Part shown: positions 1 to 11,500 of the stretch, piece by piece
How the letters are laid out: the number at the start of each line of letters is the position of its first letter
Numbering within the stretch: position 1 is the stretch's first letter
DNA from: Apium graveolens
Lineage: Eukaryota > Streptophyta > Magnoliopsida > Apiales > Apiaceae
DNA: 64,000 nucleotides
Assembly (NCBI RefSeq): GCF_009905375.1
Contig: NC_133650.1
Span: 67,821,648-67,885,647, forward strand
Reading direction: 5' to 3'
Translations under genes and position numbers: made by a program
The notes under the pieces: model-generated
The model's input: only the letters and a program-made list of their open reading frames with translations
What the model was told of the DNA's origin: nothing
Database searches by the model: none

Positions 1-292
1 GGGAAGATGGCAAGTGAACAAGTTTCTGGTGATCAAATCTATCCTTGATATTATTCCAAAGGGTAAGGGGATTTTTGATAGTGAGGTATTCAGATTTTAG
101 ATCTTCGTGTATGTGATGCTTAAGAAAGATAATTGCTTTTGCATTTTGTTCAACGGTTGGGATTTTTTCTGGGTCAATAGTATATTTTAGGCCATTAGCA
201 CTAAGGTGTAATTCCGCATCAAGGACCCATGACAAATAATTACTCCCCGAAACATCCAAGGCAACAAACTCTAATTTTGCAAGATTCGCCAT
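1..292 (-). CDS. Copia gag, N-terminal fragment (runs off window)
   Basis: This is the beginning of the capsid (gag) polyprotein of a Ty1/copia retrotransposon. The ATG is at 290-292 on the minus strand, and all 97 codons up to the window edge are open. The stretch NYLSWVLDAELHL followed by a GL(K/N)YTI-like segment, and a later LWNNIKDRFDHQK stretch, are typical of the N-terminal gag region of plant copia elements (DUF4219/UBN2-type families). The start fits because a leader, a primer-binding site and an LTR follow in order to its right. The coding part beyond codon 97 is outside the window, so intactness cannot be judged. It belongs to the oldest element of the nest. Confidence 0.75.
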   Translation of the reverse strand, partial: MANLAKLEFVALDVSGSNYLSWVLDAELHLSANGLKYTIDPEKIPTVEQNAKAIIFLKHHIHEDLKSEYLTIKNPLTLWNNIKDRFDHQKLVHLPSS

Positions 293-414
293 TCTGAATA
301 GATTTTAAATAAGATATAATATGTCATATAATATTTAAATAGACAAGTTAAAATAACAACATTATACAAAAGTTATGACGGCATAGCCGACCAGAAAACT
401 TTTGATTATTACTT

Positions 415-537
415 GACGGCAGCGCCATCTTTGTAGTAGTATTACTTGACGGCAAAGCCATCTTTATAGTAGTATTACTTGATGGCAGAAGCATCTTTAT
501 AGTATTACTTGACGGCAGAGCCATCTTTATAGTATTC
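415..537 (-). repeat. Tandem repeat in copia leader (four 27-33 bp units)
   Basis: Four units (415-447, 448-480, 481-510, 511-537) each hold a GACGGCA-(G/A)-GCCATCTTT-TAGTA core. They lie between the primer-binding site and the gag ATG, so they are in the untranslated leader of the old copia element. Read on the minus strand the units are a multiple of three and give a repeated KMALPSSNT peptide in a 63-codon frame (348-539). There is no independent sign that this peptide is made. Confidence 0.8.
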
Positions 538-688
538 AATCAGTAATATAAATAAATATGTAACAATAATTAGAATAAAATGATTAAAAAAAATCGTACC
601 TCTTTTATGAAATAGTTTTAGTTGATAGAGACTCGTGGGTCAGAATAAGTCATACTTCTTTCGAGAATCAAGCTTCAGTTGGCAGAGA

Positions 689-701
689 CTCGTGCTGATA
701 A
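689..701 (-). other. Putative primer-binding site of the old copia element
   Basis: On the minus strand the sequence TTATCAGCACGAG directly follows the LTR end ...TATAACACA. This junction pattern is common in plant copia elements and marks where minus-strand DNA synthesis is primed. The tRNA was not identified with certainty. The same GACTCGTG core recurs about 60 bp away at 629-636. Confidence 0.5.
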
Positions 702-987
702 TGTGTTATAAACCTTGAATGGAAATATTGGTTATGTTTGATGTAGAGGAAGTATATGAAAATAGAAGATATAGAGAGAAAGTTGTGTCTCATTTCATTA
801 GCTAAATGAGCTATTTATAGTAGTTGGTTTACAAGGCTTACTAAGTAAGCTATTCAAATCTTCTTCATTAAGTATTACAAAACTTCCTCGATAAGTTTTA
901 CAAGTCTTCCTCGATAAGCTTTACAAATCTTCCTTGGTAAGATTTGAGAGACTTTCTCGATACGTTTTGACAATCACTTTATATTTA
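702..987 (-). repeat. LTR of old copia element, main part
   Basis: The LTR runs on the minus strand and is cut by element A at 987/988. Its remaining 16 bp lie at 41997-42012, giving a short LTR of about 302 bp that begins TGTTAAAATATT and ends TATAACACA. It holds imperfect repeats of a CTTCCTCGATAAG(T/C)TTTACAA unit near 880-950. The boundary at 42012 is inferred from the terminal TGTTA and CA signatures only, because the second LTR is outside the window. Confidence 0.55.
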
Positions 988-2014
988 TGTTGTGGATATG
1001 TTATGAACTTGATGATTTCATTAACAAAACACCTTAGTAGATTTTACTTAGTGAAAAATTTAGCACTCGACGGATAAGGAATATAGTCCCGATGGATGAC
1101 TCAATATAGTTCCGACGGATGATGATCAATTATCCATCGAGTGAGTAGCTTATGTAATAATGAGTCTGTAGCACATTTCTGCATACACCTTGTTTAGATT
1201 CTGTAGTAGCACTCAAGTCATGTTGACTTTAATTAGATATGCAGAATAGGTTGATTAATTGTACATAGATGATGTCTTGTAATTCTGTATAAATGAAATG
1301 AAGTCAAGTGCCAGATTGCTACCCGACGGATAAACAATAATGCCAATCGATGGATGATCAACTAGGCAACCCGACGGATGATCATGTACCCGACGGATAA
1401 TCAATTCAAACATCAGTTAACAGTGACAACACAGTCACATGCGTCGAGTGTATGCAAAAGGAATGTGGAAGCTTATTCAACTGGGTTTTAGAGAACAAAG
1501 AAGCATTTCCATTTCCATGCTATTATGAAGATATTCAAAGATGCTGGAATAGAGTAATGAAGCAGTAGATTATTAGACTTGATAGGTTTTTGTTTTATTA
1601 TCTTGTCTTATTACTTTGTAATCTTGGTGATATATAAACCAAGAAGTAGCAAATAGAACAGCAAGAATACTAAGCAATTATATTCTTAGAGAAACATTTG
1701 TAAGCTGTATTCTTAGCATTTCTCTGTGAACTTAGTTGTTCATATTTGTAAGTAGCTGTGAGCAAATCTTGCTACACAGAGTTCTCTTGATATAATATAT
1801 ATCTCTGCTGGATACATTCAAATCCACCAGAAAGTTTTTAAAGACTTGTATTTTTAATTACTTGTGTTTTGATTTTACTAACTTCTTATTCTGCACCTTG
1901 TAAATCAAACACTTATATATTATTAAGATAGAACATTTTATAATTTGAGAAAAAGGTTCAAGAATTCCATTCAACCCCCTTCTGTAATTCTTGTTGCACT
2001 GTTAGGGATTAACA
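988..2014 (+). repeat. Element A 5' LTR
   Basis: 1027 bp, bounded by TGTTG...TAACA. It matches the split 3' LTR (13266-13386 plus 41088-41991) throughout, with about 40 differences counted by eye. The first 400 bp carry eight copies of the CCGACGGAT motif. Near 1631-1650 a TATATAAACC stretch is a plausible core promoter for the genomic RNA. The 3' end is followed two bases later by the primer-binding site. Confidence 0.93.
1066..1398 (+). promoter_or_regulatory. CCGACGGAT motif cluster in A 5' LTR
   Basis: Copies of (C/T)CGACGGAT or its one-base variants start at about 1066, 1088, 1111, 1322, 1346, 1370 and 1389, with the reverse form ATCCATCGAG at 1132. They lie upstream of the likely transcription start, where enhancer or repressor sites would sit. 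The same motif recurs in gag, pol, the pol-env spacer and env. Its function is not known. Confidence 0.75.
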
Positions 2015-2016
2015 AT

Positions 2017-2028
2017 TGGTATCAGAGC
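2017..2028 (+). other. Element A primer-binding site (tRNA-iMet)
   Basis: TGGTATCAGAGC lies two bases after the 5' LTR. It is the standard plant copia primer site, complementary to the 3' end of initiator methionine tRNA. Confidence 0.9.
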
Positions 2029-2075
2029 AAGCTCTTGATAAATAAAGAGTTTAAAGATCACAACAAAACAGCAAG

Positions 2076-4476
2076 ATGAACAAGAAGGATGTTGGAGTCA
2101 AGATTCCTTTTCTGGACAAAGATAATTACCATCACTGGAAGGTAAAGATGCATCTTCATTTACTTTCTCAAGATGAGGCCTATATAGATTGCATAGAAAG
2201 AGGCCCTCATGTACCAATGAGAGCTGCAACTGGAAATGAACCATCTGTCCCCAAGCCAAGGCATGAATGGTCTAATCCTGATATTGAACAAGTCATGAAA
2301 GATAAGAAGGCCATGAATATCCTGTTCAATGGAGTTGATGGTGACATGTTTAACAACAACATCAATTGAAAAACTGCCAAGAAAGTTTGGGATACAATAC
2401 AGATTATCTGTGATGGCACTGAAAGAGTTAGAGAAAACAAGATGCAACTACTAATTCAGCAATATAAGCACTTTCACAGTGAAGATAGTGAGTCTCTCAC
2501 TGAAATTTTTAGTAGATTTCAAAAACTACTAAATGCTCTGAAATTGCATGGAAGGGTCTATCAGACAAAAGACTCCAATCTTAAGTTCCTTAGATCTCTT
2601 CCAAAGGAATGGAAACCTATGACAGTCTTATTGAGAAACTCTCAAGATTACAAGGAGTTTACTTTGGAGATACTGTATGGCATCCTGAAAACTTATGAGC
2701 TTGAAATAGAGCAAGATGAGGAGATGGAGAGAGGAAATAAGAAAGGAGGATCCATTACACTAGTTGTTGAGTTAGAAAAAGAGAAGGAGATGAAGATGGA
2801 AGCTGTTGAATCAACTTCAAAGGTCTGTGAAAATAAGGGCTAGGGGCTGGTAGCAAAAAATGAAGATTCTTTGAGCCAAGATGACATGGAAGATATTGAT
2901 GAACATCTAGAATTTCTCTCCAAAAGATTTTCCAAGCTCAAGTTCAAGAAGAACTTTGGAGCAGCTAAGCCAAATAGAAACATGGTGGATAAAATCAAAA
3001 TTCAAGTGTTTCAAATGTGGCTTGGCAGGGCACTTTGCCAGTGAGTGTAGAAAGTCAGATTCCAGCAAAAAGAAGTTTGAGCCTGTGGATTATAAACAGA
3101 AATACTTTGAGTTGCTCAAACAAAAGGAAAGGGCTTTCATTACACAAGAAAATGACTGGGCAACAGATTGTCTGGATGAGGATGAGGATGTCAGCTATGT
3201 CAATCTAGCCCTAATGGTCAAGTCTGATGAAACAGAGACAAGTTCTTCAAGTAATCAGGTAATCACCACTAACCTTGCACATTTATCTAAAGCTGAGTGT
3301 AATGATGCAATAAATGACATGTCTACAGAATTATATCATTTGTGTGTTACACTTAAGTCTCTTACTAAGGAAAATGCTAAAATCAAAGAAAACAATTTGT
3401 TTTTAAGTGAGAGGAATAATGTGCTAGAGTCTCAGTTCATTGAATTTGAAAAATTGAGAATTAAGTGTAAAATTGCTAAGGATGAATTAACTGAGTCCTT
3501 GAAGAAAGAAGAGATCTTGAAGAAACAGCTTGAACGAGAACAGGAGGTGATTAAGGCATGGAAAACATCTAGAGATGTTCATGCTCAAATCACCAAAGTT
3601 CAAGGTATTGAGTCCTTTTTTGATGCAGCCTGGAAGAAGAATAAGGAGAAGCTGGAATCCAATTTGGTTAAAGGATTGCTAACAGATGTAGACTCGACGG
3701 ATGATGAGGGTCATCCGTCGGATAACAAAAAGGGTTATCCGTCGAGTGATATAAATCCTCATCCATCGACTGTAAGCAAACCTGTGAGTAAAGCCAAATT
3801 TGTCAAGTTAAATGAGAAATATGGATCAGTTTCCAAGAATTTTGTTCCAGGAGAATCCAGTCAAGTGAAGAAGGAGAAAAAGGCTAATGTTGGTCATATG
3901 ACTGTCAAGCAATTGAGTGACAGACTGGAAAAGATTGAGGTTAAAACAGAGGCTAAAAGGAAAAATAATAGAAATGGTAATGTAGGAATTAACAAGCATA
4001 ACAACTACACACCTGATAAATATGCTCCAAGAAAAATCTGTGTCAAGTGTGGTAGTGTAAATCATTTGTCTGTTAATCACAAAACTTCCATGCCTACTTC
4101 CATATCTGTGCCACCTCATTTTCCCAACATAAATATCATGCCTTCTATGCCTATGAATGCTATGTCTACACAGAATATGAATGCATAGTTTGCTAATATG
4201 CCATTTGCACCTAATCCTTATTATGCTGCATTTAGTATGCCACAAATGCCATTTAGCATGCCTTACGGGAATAACATGTTTACTAATAGCATTTCATTCT
4301 CTGTTAATCAAAATATACATGATAATTCTACTGTAATGAATGGTTTCAAAGGTCCAACTCAAATGACTAAGGATGAATCTAATATCCCCAAGTCAAATGA
4401 GAACAAACCTAAGAAACAGAAAAATAAAGCTAACAAGGCAGGACCCAAGGAAACTTGGGTACCAAAATCAACTTGA
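2076..4476 (+). pseudogene. Element A gag (capsid/nucleocapsid), broken
   Basis: The ATG at 2076 opens a gag whose N-terminus (FLDKDNYHHWKVKMHLHL) and middle (SNLKFLRSLPKEW, YGILKTYELE) are typical of SIRE-like plant copia capsid. A CCHC knuckle (C-x2-C-x4-H-x4-C) lies near 3009-3050, followed by a long coiled-coil-like Glu/Lys segment and a second knuckle near 4040-4080 whose last Cys is His here (Cys in element D). In-frame stops fall at 2367-2369, 2841-2843 and 4186-4188, and there is a frame change between 2843 and 2956. The natural end is the TGA at 4474-4476, shared with D. The 3692-3770 linker holds four CCGACGGAT-type motifs. Confidence 0.9.
3692..3770 (+). promoter_or_regulatory. CCGACGGAT motif cluster inside A gag
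   Basis: Four motif copies lie in 79 bp: CTCGACGGAT, ATCCGTCGG, ATCCGTCGAG and ATCCATCGAC. CGACGGATGA at 3695-3704 and TCATCCGTCG at 3711-3720 form a perfect 10-bp inverted repeat with a 6-base loop. They encode a loose STDD/HPSD/YPSS/HPST linker between the coiled-coil segment and the C-terminal knuckle. Confidence 0.7.
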
Positions 4477-4496
4477 TTTGATTTTGATGTGTTCAG
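4459..4496 (+). other. Intron-like gag-pol junction of A (38 nt)
   Basis: The segment begins with GT after the gag codon TGG, contains the gag stop TGA and a TTGATTTGATTTT tract, and ends TTCAG before the first pol codon. Pol is in a different frame from gag here, and removing exactly these 38 nt would bring the two into one frame. D has the same layout with 38 nt and B with 39 nt. A 38-nt intron is very short for plants, so splicing is only a hypothesis; frameshifting or an upstream donor are alternatives. Confidence 0.45.
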
Positions 4497-5924
4497 GGAA
4501 ACAGAAAGAATCTATGGTACTTGGATAGTGGTTGTTCAAGACACATGACTGGTGATTCTACCCTGCTCACAGAGTTCAAGGAGAGATCTGGCTCAAGTAT
4601 TACTTTTGGAGATGACAGCAAGGGTTATACTGTGGGATATGGCTTGATTTCAAAAGACAATGTCATCATTGAGGAGGTTGCCTTAGTGGATGGTCTCAAG
4701 CACAATTTGTTGAGTATCAGCCAGCTTTGTGATAAAGGCAACTCAGTAACCTTCAACTCAGAAGCCTGTGTTGTGATAAACAAAAGAAACAACAAAGTGG
4801 TTTTCACTGGTGTGAGAAAAGGAAATGTGTACCTAGCTGACTTCAACTCATCAAGTGCCGAATCTGTTACTTGTCTTCTCAGCAAAGCAAGTTAGGATGA
4901 AAGTTGGTTATGGCACAAAAAGCTATCTCATCTAAACTTCAAGACCATGAATGAACTTGTAAAGAAAGAACTAGTTAGAGGCATTCCTCAAGTGGATTTT
5001 TCTAAGGATGGACTGTGTGATGCTTGCCAGAAGGGAAAGAAAATTAAAGCATCATTCAGAAAGAAGTTTGATTCAACAATTGAAGAACCTTTGCAACTGC
5101 TTCACATGGATTTGTTTGGACCAGTCAATGTGTTGTCCATCTCAAGGAAAAGATTTTGCCTAGTAATTATAGATGATTTCTCAAAGTTCTCTTGGACATA
5201 TTTCCTAAAGTCCAAAGATGAGGCTAGTGAAATCATCATCAATCACATAAGGCAAGTCAATAATCATCCTGATTTCAAAGTTAGAAGAATTAGGAGTGAC
5301 AATGGAACTGAGTTCAAGAATTCTGTCATGAGAGCATTTTGTGAAGAAAATGGGATTTTGCATGAGTTTTCAGCAGCAAGAACTCCACAAAAAAATGGAG
5401 TAGTAGAAAGGAAGAACATATCACTTATTGAAGCTGCAAGGACAATGCTTGAGGAGTCTAAATTACCAACATATTTCTGGGCTAAAGCTGTAAATACTAC
5501 ATACTACACTCAAAATATTTCTTCGGTTAATCAAGCAAAATGCATGACTCCCTATCAATTGTTCAAGAACAAGAAGCCAACTCTAAATTTTTTCATGTCT
5601 TTGGCTGCAAATGTTATATCTTGAGTAATCAAACTGATCAGAATGGGAAGTTTGATGCTAAAGCAGATGAAGGAATTTTTGTTGGATATGCTATTGGTAA
5701 AGCATATAGAGTCTACAATCTAAGAACTAACATTATTGTGGAATCAATACATGTTGTGTTTGATGATAAAAAGATTGAAGGACTGTAAAATGGAGATTAC
5801 CATGAGAGCCTCAAATTTGACAATGTGGAGATGGTTAGTGATGACAGTGATGATGAAAGTGATCAAGAAACGGTATCAAAGGATAATGCAAAAAAATCTA
5901 CTACCAATGAAGCACAAAATTCAA

Positions 5925-6031
5925 CATCTGTCGAGTTGCATAATGCTTCATCCGTCGGGAGATAATCTGCTTTATCCGTCGAGAGACAACCAGCCTCATC
6001 CGTCGGTACTCAAAATTCACCATCCGTCGGG
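5925..6031 (+). promoter_or_regulatory. CCGACGGAT motif cluster in A integrase-RT linker
   Basis: Five copies in the reverse orientation (ATCCGTCGG/ATCCGTCGAG and one ATCTGTCGAG) are spaced 20-25 bp apart. They are read as SVG/SVE, a different reading phase from the gag copies (HPS/YPS), so conservation is at the nucleotide level rather than of one peptide. Confidence 0.7.
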
Positions 6032-6354
6032 TCATCAAAAGATTCTGGAAGTCAGAATAGACCACTTACAGAAAGTTCCCTTTTCTCAAATCAAAGATCC
6101 ATTAACTCAGGGGGAGTTTCTAACAATCAAAACTCAATCACACATCAAGACAACAATGAGGCCTCTTCATCTAGAGCTAATCTACCTCAACAAAGGAAAT
6201 GGACAAAGGATCACCTCTTTGAGCTCATCATTGGTGATGTATCTTCTAGAGTTCAAACAAAAAGAGCAACTCAAGAAGAATGTCTATACATCAGCTTTCT
6301 TCTAAGGGAGAACCAAAGAAAGTAGAAGAAGCTCTGTTGGATCCTGATTGTATT

Positions 6355-6560
6355 TTAGCTATGCAGGAGGAGCTAAACCAATTTGAGAGGAATAAGGTAT
6401 GAATCCAATCCTAAAGATGAGTAGCTAAACCAATTTTAGCTATGCGAGAGGAGCTAAACCAATTTGAGAGGAATAAGGTATGAATCCAAGCCTAAAGATG
6501 AGGAGCTAAACCAATTTTAGCTATGTAGGAGGAGCTAAACCAATTTGAGAGGAATAAGGT
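6355..6560 (+). repeat. Local triplication within A pol
   Basis: Three imperfect copies of an ~82-bp segment containing GGAGCTAAACCAATTTGAGA follow each other. Element D has one copy at the matching place (58540-58580), where it encodes the start of the RT region (EELNQFERN). The extra copies bring in-frame stops, so the duplication is damage specific to A. Confidence 0.8.
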
Positions 6561-8000
6561 AGAAGAAGCTCTGGGGCCCAAGCCTAAAGGAAAGAATCCA
6601 ATTGACACCAAATGGGTATTCAGAAACAAGATGGATGAAAATGGCATAGTAGTCAGGAACAAAGCTAGATTGGTTGCTAAGGGCTACTGTCAACAAGAAG
6701 GAATAGATTTTGATGAAACTTTTGCTCCTGTTGCAAGACTTGAAGCCATTAGAATTTTCTTAGCCTATGCAGCCCATGCCAATTTCAAATCTATCAAATG
6801 GATGTCAAAAGTGCCTTTATGAATGGAGATTTGGAGGTGGAAGTCTATGTCAGTCAGCCTCCAGGTTTTGAAGATCCAAATTTTCCAAAATATGTTTACT
6901 ATCTCTTGAAAGCACTTTATGGACTAAAGCAAGCACATAGAGCCTGGTAAGACACTTTGTCAAAGTTTCTTTTAGAGAATCACTTCACTAGAGGTACTGT
7001 AGACAAAACTCTTTTCTTTAGAAATGTTAATGGCTCTAGTATACTTATTCAAATTTATGTAGATGACATTATTTTTGGCTCTACAGATGAAAAACTTTGC
7101 AAAAAGTTTGCCCCATTGATGCAAAGTAAGTATGAAATGAGTATGATGGGAGAACTAACTTACTTTCTTGGTTTGCAAGTTAAGCAAGTTAGTGATGGAA
7201 TATTCATTAGTCAAACTAAATACATTTATGATCTTTTAAAGAAGTTTGATCTAATGGATTGCACATCTGCAAAAACTCCTATGGCCACTGCAACAAAGCT
7301 TGAATTAAACACTACTGAAAAGTCTGTGGATATTTCAAGTTATAGGGGCATGGTTGGCTCACTTCTGTACTTAGCAGCTAGTAGGCCAGATATAATGTTT
7401 GCTACATGTTTGTGTGCTAGATTTCAGGCTGATCCTAGAGAATCTCACTTAGTAGCTATTAAGGGAATATTCAGATATCTCAAGGGAACACCAAAACTTG
7501 GTATTTGGTACCCTAGAGATTCTGGTTTTGATATAACTGGTTATTTAGATGCAGATTATGCAGGTTGTAGAATTGATAGAAAAAGTACAACAGGAACCTG
7601 TCAATTTCTAGGAAACAAGCTTGTGTCCTGGTTCAGTAAAAAGCAAAATTCAGTTTCTACTTCTACAGCTGAAACTGAATATATTGTTGCTGGCAGTTGC
7701 TGTGCACAGATTTTGTGGATGAAAAAATAATTGCTAGACTATGGTTTGCAAGTGGAAAGAATTCTCATTTTCTGTGATAACACAAGTGCAATTGCCATCA
7801 CTGAAAATCCAGTACATCATTCAAGGACAAAGCACATAGACATCAAGTACCACTTCATAAGGGAACATGTAATGAATGGTACTGTGGAACTACATTTTGT
7901 TCCAAGTGAAAAGCAGCTTGCAGATATATTTACCAAGCCACTGGATGAATCCACCTTTTCAAGGTTGGTAAGTGAGTTAGGTATGCTAAATTACTCTTAA

Positions 8001-8523
8001 ATCCTTTCAGACAATTTGCAAGAGTTAATTCAGCCATAAACTTAATTGATTTTTCAGTCTTGGATGAAATTTTGGCTAAGTCAAAATTTACATCTCGACG
8101 GATGATCATTATCCATCGAGTTTGATCATCCGTCGGTATACATTTTATTAATAAAATCAATTACTTTTCTCGAATATTTTATGACTCGACGGATAACTGA
8201 TTTATCCTCATCCGTCGAATTGTCTGAATCTTAGCCGTTAATTCCCTGAACTTTATCCATCGAGTATACTTACAGTTTATAAGTATAACACGATGGATAA
8301 TTGAAGGAATTTTTACAGTTTATTTTTTAAACGGCTATTTTGGGCAATTCTTATTGGTTACTTTATTTTACTTTATTATTTTTGACAATTATTTTTGAGA
8401 TAGTATAAAAGCTTAATTCATTTCCATTACTTTTCTTTTATCATTCTCAAATCATCTGCTCTAAATTCTCTCTTTCTCAAAAGCAATTATCATCTCTATC
8501 TCTGCAATTTCTACTCTCTAACA
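8001..8523 (+). other. A pol-env untranslated spacer with motif cluster
   Basis: This 523-bp stretch lies between the end of pol and the envelope-like ATG. All frames contain stops, so env cannot be reached by simple readthrough. Seven CCGACGGAT-type motifs lie at 8093-8300 in both orientations, some as inverted pairs such as CTCGACGGAT...ATCCATCGAG at 8094-8120. Its 3' part is a CT-rich leader that follows a TATA box. Confidence 0.75.
8403..8412 (+). promoter_or_regulatory. TATA box before A envelope-like ORF
   Basis: GTATAAAAGC lies 112-121 bp upstream of the ATG at 8524, followed by a CT/CAA-rich leader typical of plant 5' UTRs. Element D has the same TATA box at the same distance. Confidence 0.55.
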
Positions 8524-11500
8524 ATGGCACCAGTCGTCAAGATCATGTCACAAACTGGATTCATCTATGAGAAGAACAACTTCACGGCTCTAGTAAACAA
8601 GGGAATTAAACAGTCTGGTGACTACCACAAAATGATGGATTTTGTGAAGCACTGCAAACTCAACTATGCCATGCTAGAATCACCCACCATCTTCTGTGAG
8701 GTTGTTGAGGAAATCTGGTCAACTGCTGTGTACAACTCAACTGATAAGACCATCATACTCACTATTAAAGGTAAAGAATTATGTATTAACAGTGATGTTG
8801 TTAAAGCATGTTTCAAAATTCCTGATAATACTGTAACTTCACCACACACAGACACTGACATTGTTAATATGCTTAACTCCATGAACTATGCACTCTCTAC
8901 TTCTAAGTTAAGTGAAATTAGGAGGTTGGGTCTTAGGAAAGAATGGAGTTATCTATGTGATGTAGTTACTAAGGTATTCTCTAGTAAAATCGGTAATTTT
9001 GATTCTGTCAATATCTCTATGCTTAACATGCTTTACATGCTAGTTACTGATAAGTACTTTAACTTTAGTGATCTTGTTTTGTTTGAGTTGGGGTTTAAGT
9101 TAGGAGAGTTAAATAAGAGGGGTAAAAATGTTTACTATGCTAGATTTTTCATGATGTTAGCTAACCACCTCTCTGAGGGAATTGTGCTTGAGAACCCAAC
9201 CAACAAACTAGATTGTTGGGTTCAAGAGAGAAGAATTATTGCAGATTTGAATAGGGCAAACCATCACAAAGAGGTGCCACTCCTCTATTTCCCTATAATG
9301 GAAGCACCTCATGTAAGTGAGGTAAGTTCATCTGTCTCTACTATTCCAACCTCACGAATTTCTTTGAATTCTAGTGTAGCTATGACAACTGTGTCAATGA
9401 CCCAACAGTTGCCTACCCAAGTTACCAAACCATCAAAGATTTCTAAATCCAAGTCAAAGAAAGCCCCCTCTGGTATCTCTCAAAAGATGCCAGTTGAAAA
9501 ATCCACCAAATCTAAAGAGGGGAGTGTGAAGGTGGGTAAGGTAGGTGAGGGACAGGGTGAACATAAAAGAAACCCTAAGGATAAGGTTGGAGAGGTGAGT
9601 GTTTCCCAGCCTAGCCACACTGCAGTTTCCCAACAGACTGCAGTGCTTAATAAGGAAATTAGCTTATTGCTAGTTGCATCCTCCCAAAAGGATGTGACTA
9701 TTGATTAAAGCTCTCAGCCAAGAGCACAGGCCAAAAGGGTAAGGGACACAAGCTCACCCCAAACTTATACTAGAAAGAAGAAACCAAAAACCCTTGGGGA
9801 TCCACAGGGTCCACACACTGTGCAAACTGGTGTTAAAGACACAGTCAGTGCACCTTTTCAAAGTCAATTTGATGTGGCTCTAATAAATGTGGAGTCACAG
9901 CCAAAATCTTTAGTAATAGAAGCACCCCAAACACCAAATTCTCCCACAAACTCTCTGGATGTGGATATGATCAACACAACAATTCCTAATTCCCCTTCTT
10001 TAACTCTGTTGGGGAAGCCAAAATCTAGTGCAAGTGAGCATCATCTTTTGGATGATTTATTGGCTCACTTGCCAATTCTTTCAAGAACTGTTGAGACATC
10101 TGTGCCAAAATTTTCATCAATCTGCACAGAGTCCACAATAGTTTCCACTCCAAACTCATTTATTCCTACTCTCTCGATGGATATTGTTCATCTGTTGTGT
10201 AGTGATTGTATCCCGACGGATAAGCTTAATAGCAGTTATCCGTCGGATAGTCAAACTGCTAACTCAACGGATATCCCTTATCTGTCGAGTGTCTTTGCAC
10301 AGCTTTCAATTTCATCAATTATCTCAAGTGCAGAAGACTTAGTGGTAGTACAATCACTCCTAGGATTGAGGGAAGGGAGTGAACTGAGTGAGAGTCCGGG
10401 TGCTCCCAGGAAAAAGGAGAGGAAAAGAGTGAAATATGCAATCCAGTTCTTCAGGATTGGCAAAAGAGAGTGTGTGGAGTCCCATCTTAGATGGTGAAGG
10501 TGAGGGTGTGAGGGTGGGGAGCCAAGGTGAGACCTTGATACAACAAAAGAGAGAAAATGAGAGAAAAGCAGGTACTGAAGATATAAGGATGGATGTTATT
10601 GTAAGTGAGTTAATGAATGTCCCGGATGTAGACAGGGAGGGCATATCTCAGCAACCTCAAGCTGTTATAGATTCCACCTCCCTTGATGTTGAGACATTTA
10701 CTCACCCTGTTCCAGCATATCAACTTCTAGATGAACAGGGCAATGACAATGCAGAAAGGATGCTTAACTTGGCGCATACCACACAGTCAATGTTAAGGGC
10801 TAAGGATGCCATCACAGCTGGTGATGTTGATTATGAGACTGGTGGTTCAGAAGATTTCTTTGGAGGTGAAGGTGGAGATAGTGAAGAAGAGCCATTGAAT
10901 ATAGGGGGAGAAGTAGGCTCTAGTTAAAGATCAGGCATGCCATCTTGGGCATTTTCAAAGCACTGTGATGAACACTACTTCAAGACAACCCTAATTCAAC
11001 TCATAAATCAGACAAATTCTACTCTTCAAACCACCACAAATGCCAACACCAAAAAGCTCCTTCAAGCACATCTTGCTTCTCTGCAACTACAACAAATTCA
11101 AGGTTTTCAACATGCTCGAGATGTCAACACTATCAAAGGTGATATTGATGAGATAAAAAAGGCCATTTCTGACAAGATGGACTCTAAACTTCCAGAAGCT
11201 ACAATGCTTGACATCAAGAGACAACTCAGGAAAAATTCTGATCTTGCCACAAAGATAGATGCCTTAGACACACGAATGTCATCAATGGAAGCATCTCTTA
11301 CAACAATTCATCTACACCAAGCTCAACAGACAGACTTGCTTCAAAAACTGGTGGATGCACAGACCTCCTCTACTCAACTTGCTGATAACAAAAAGGGGAG
11401 AAAGAGAATTCTAGGAGTGAGGGGGAACAAAAAGCGGTCAACATTGAAGTTAGCTAAGTAATTGTGCCTTCAATTACTTTCACCAAGCCACCAGCCAAAG

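Larger units (their letters stand above)
4497..8000 (+). pseudogene. Element A pol (PR-IN-RT-RNase H), broken
   Basis: Pol cleaves the polyprotein, copies the RNA and integrates the cDNA. In order it has the protease DSG (DSGCSRHMTG, about 4524), the GAG-pre-integrase His/Cys domain (4900-5040), integrase with D in HMDLFGP (~5105), D in SDNGTEF (~5297) and E in NGVVERK (~5395), RT from about 6600 with YVDD at 7057-7068, and RNase H ending at 8000. Integrase before RT defines Ty1/copia. Breaks: stops at 4893-4895, 5786-5788, 6948-6950 and 7728-7730, one-base deletions near 5590 and 6790, and an inserted triplication at 6355-6560. The integrase-RT linker carries the CCGACGGAT-type cluster at 5925-6031. 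Confidence 0.92.
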
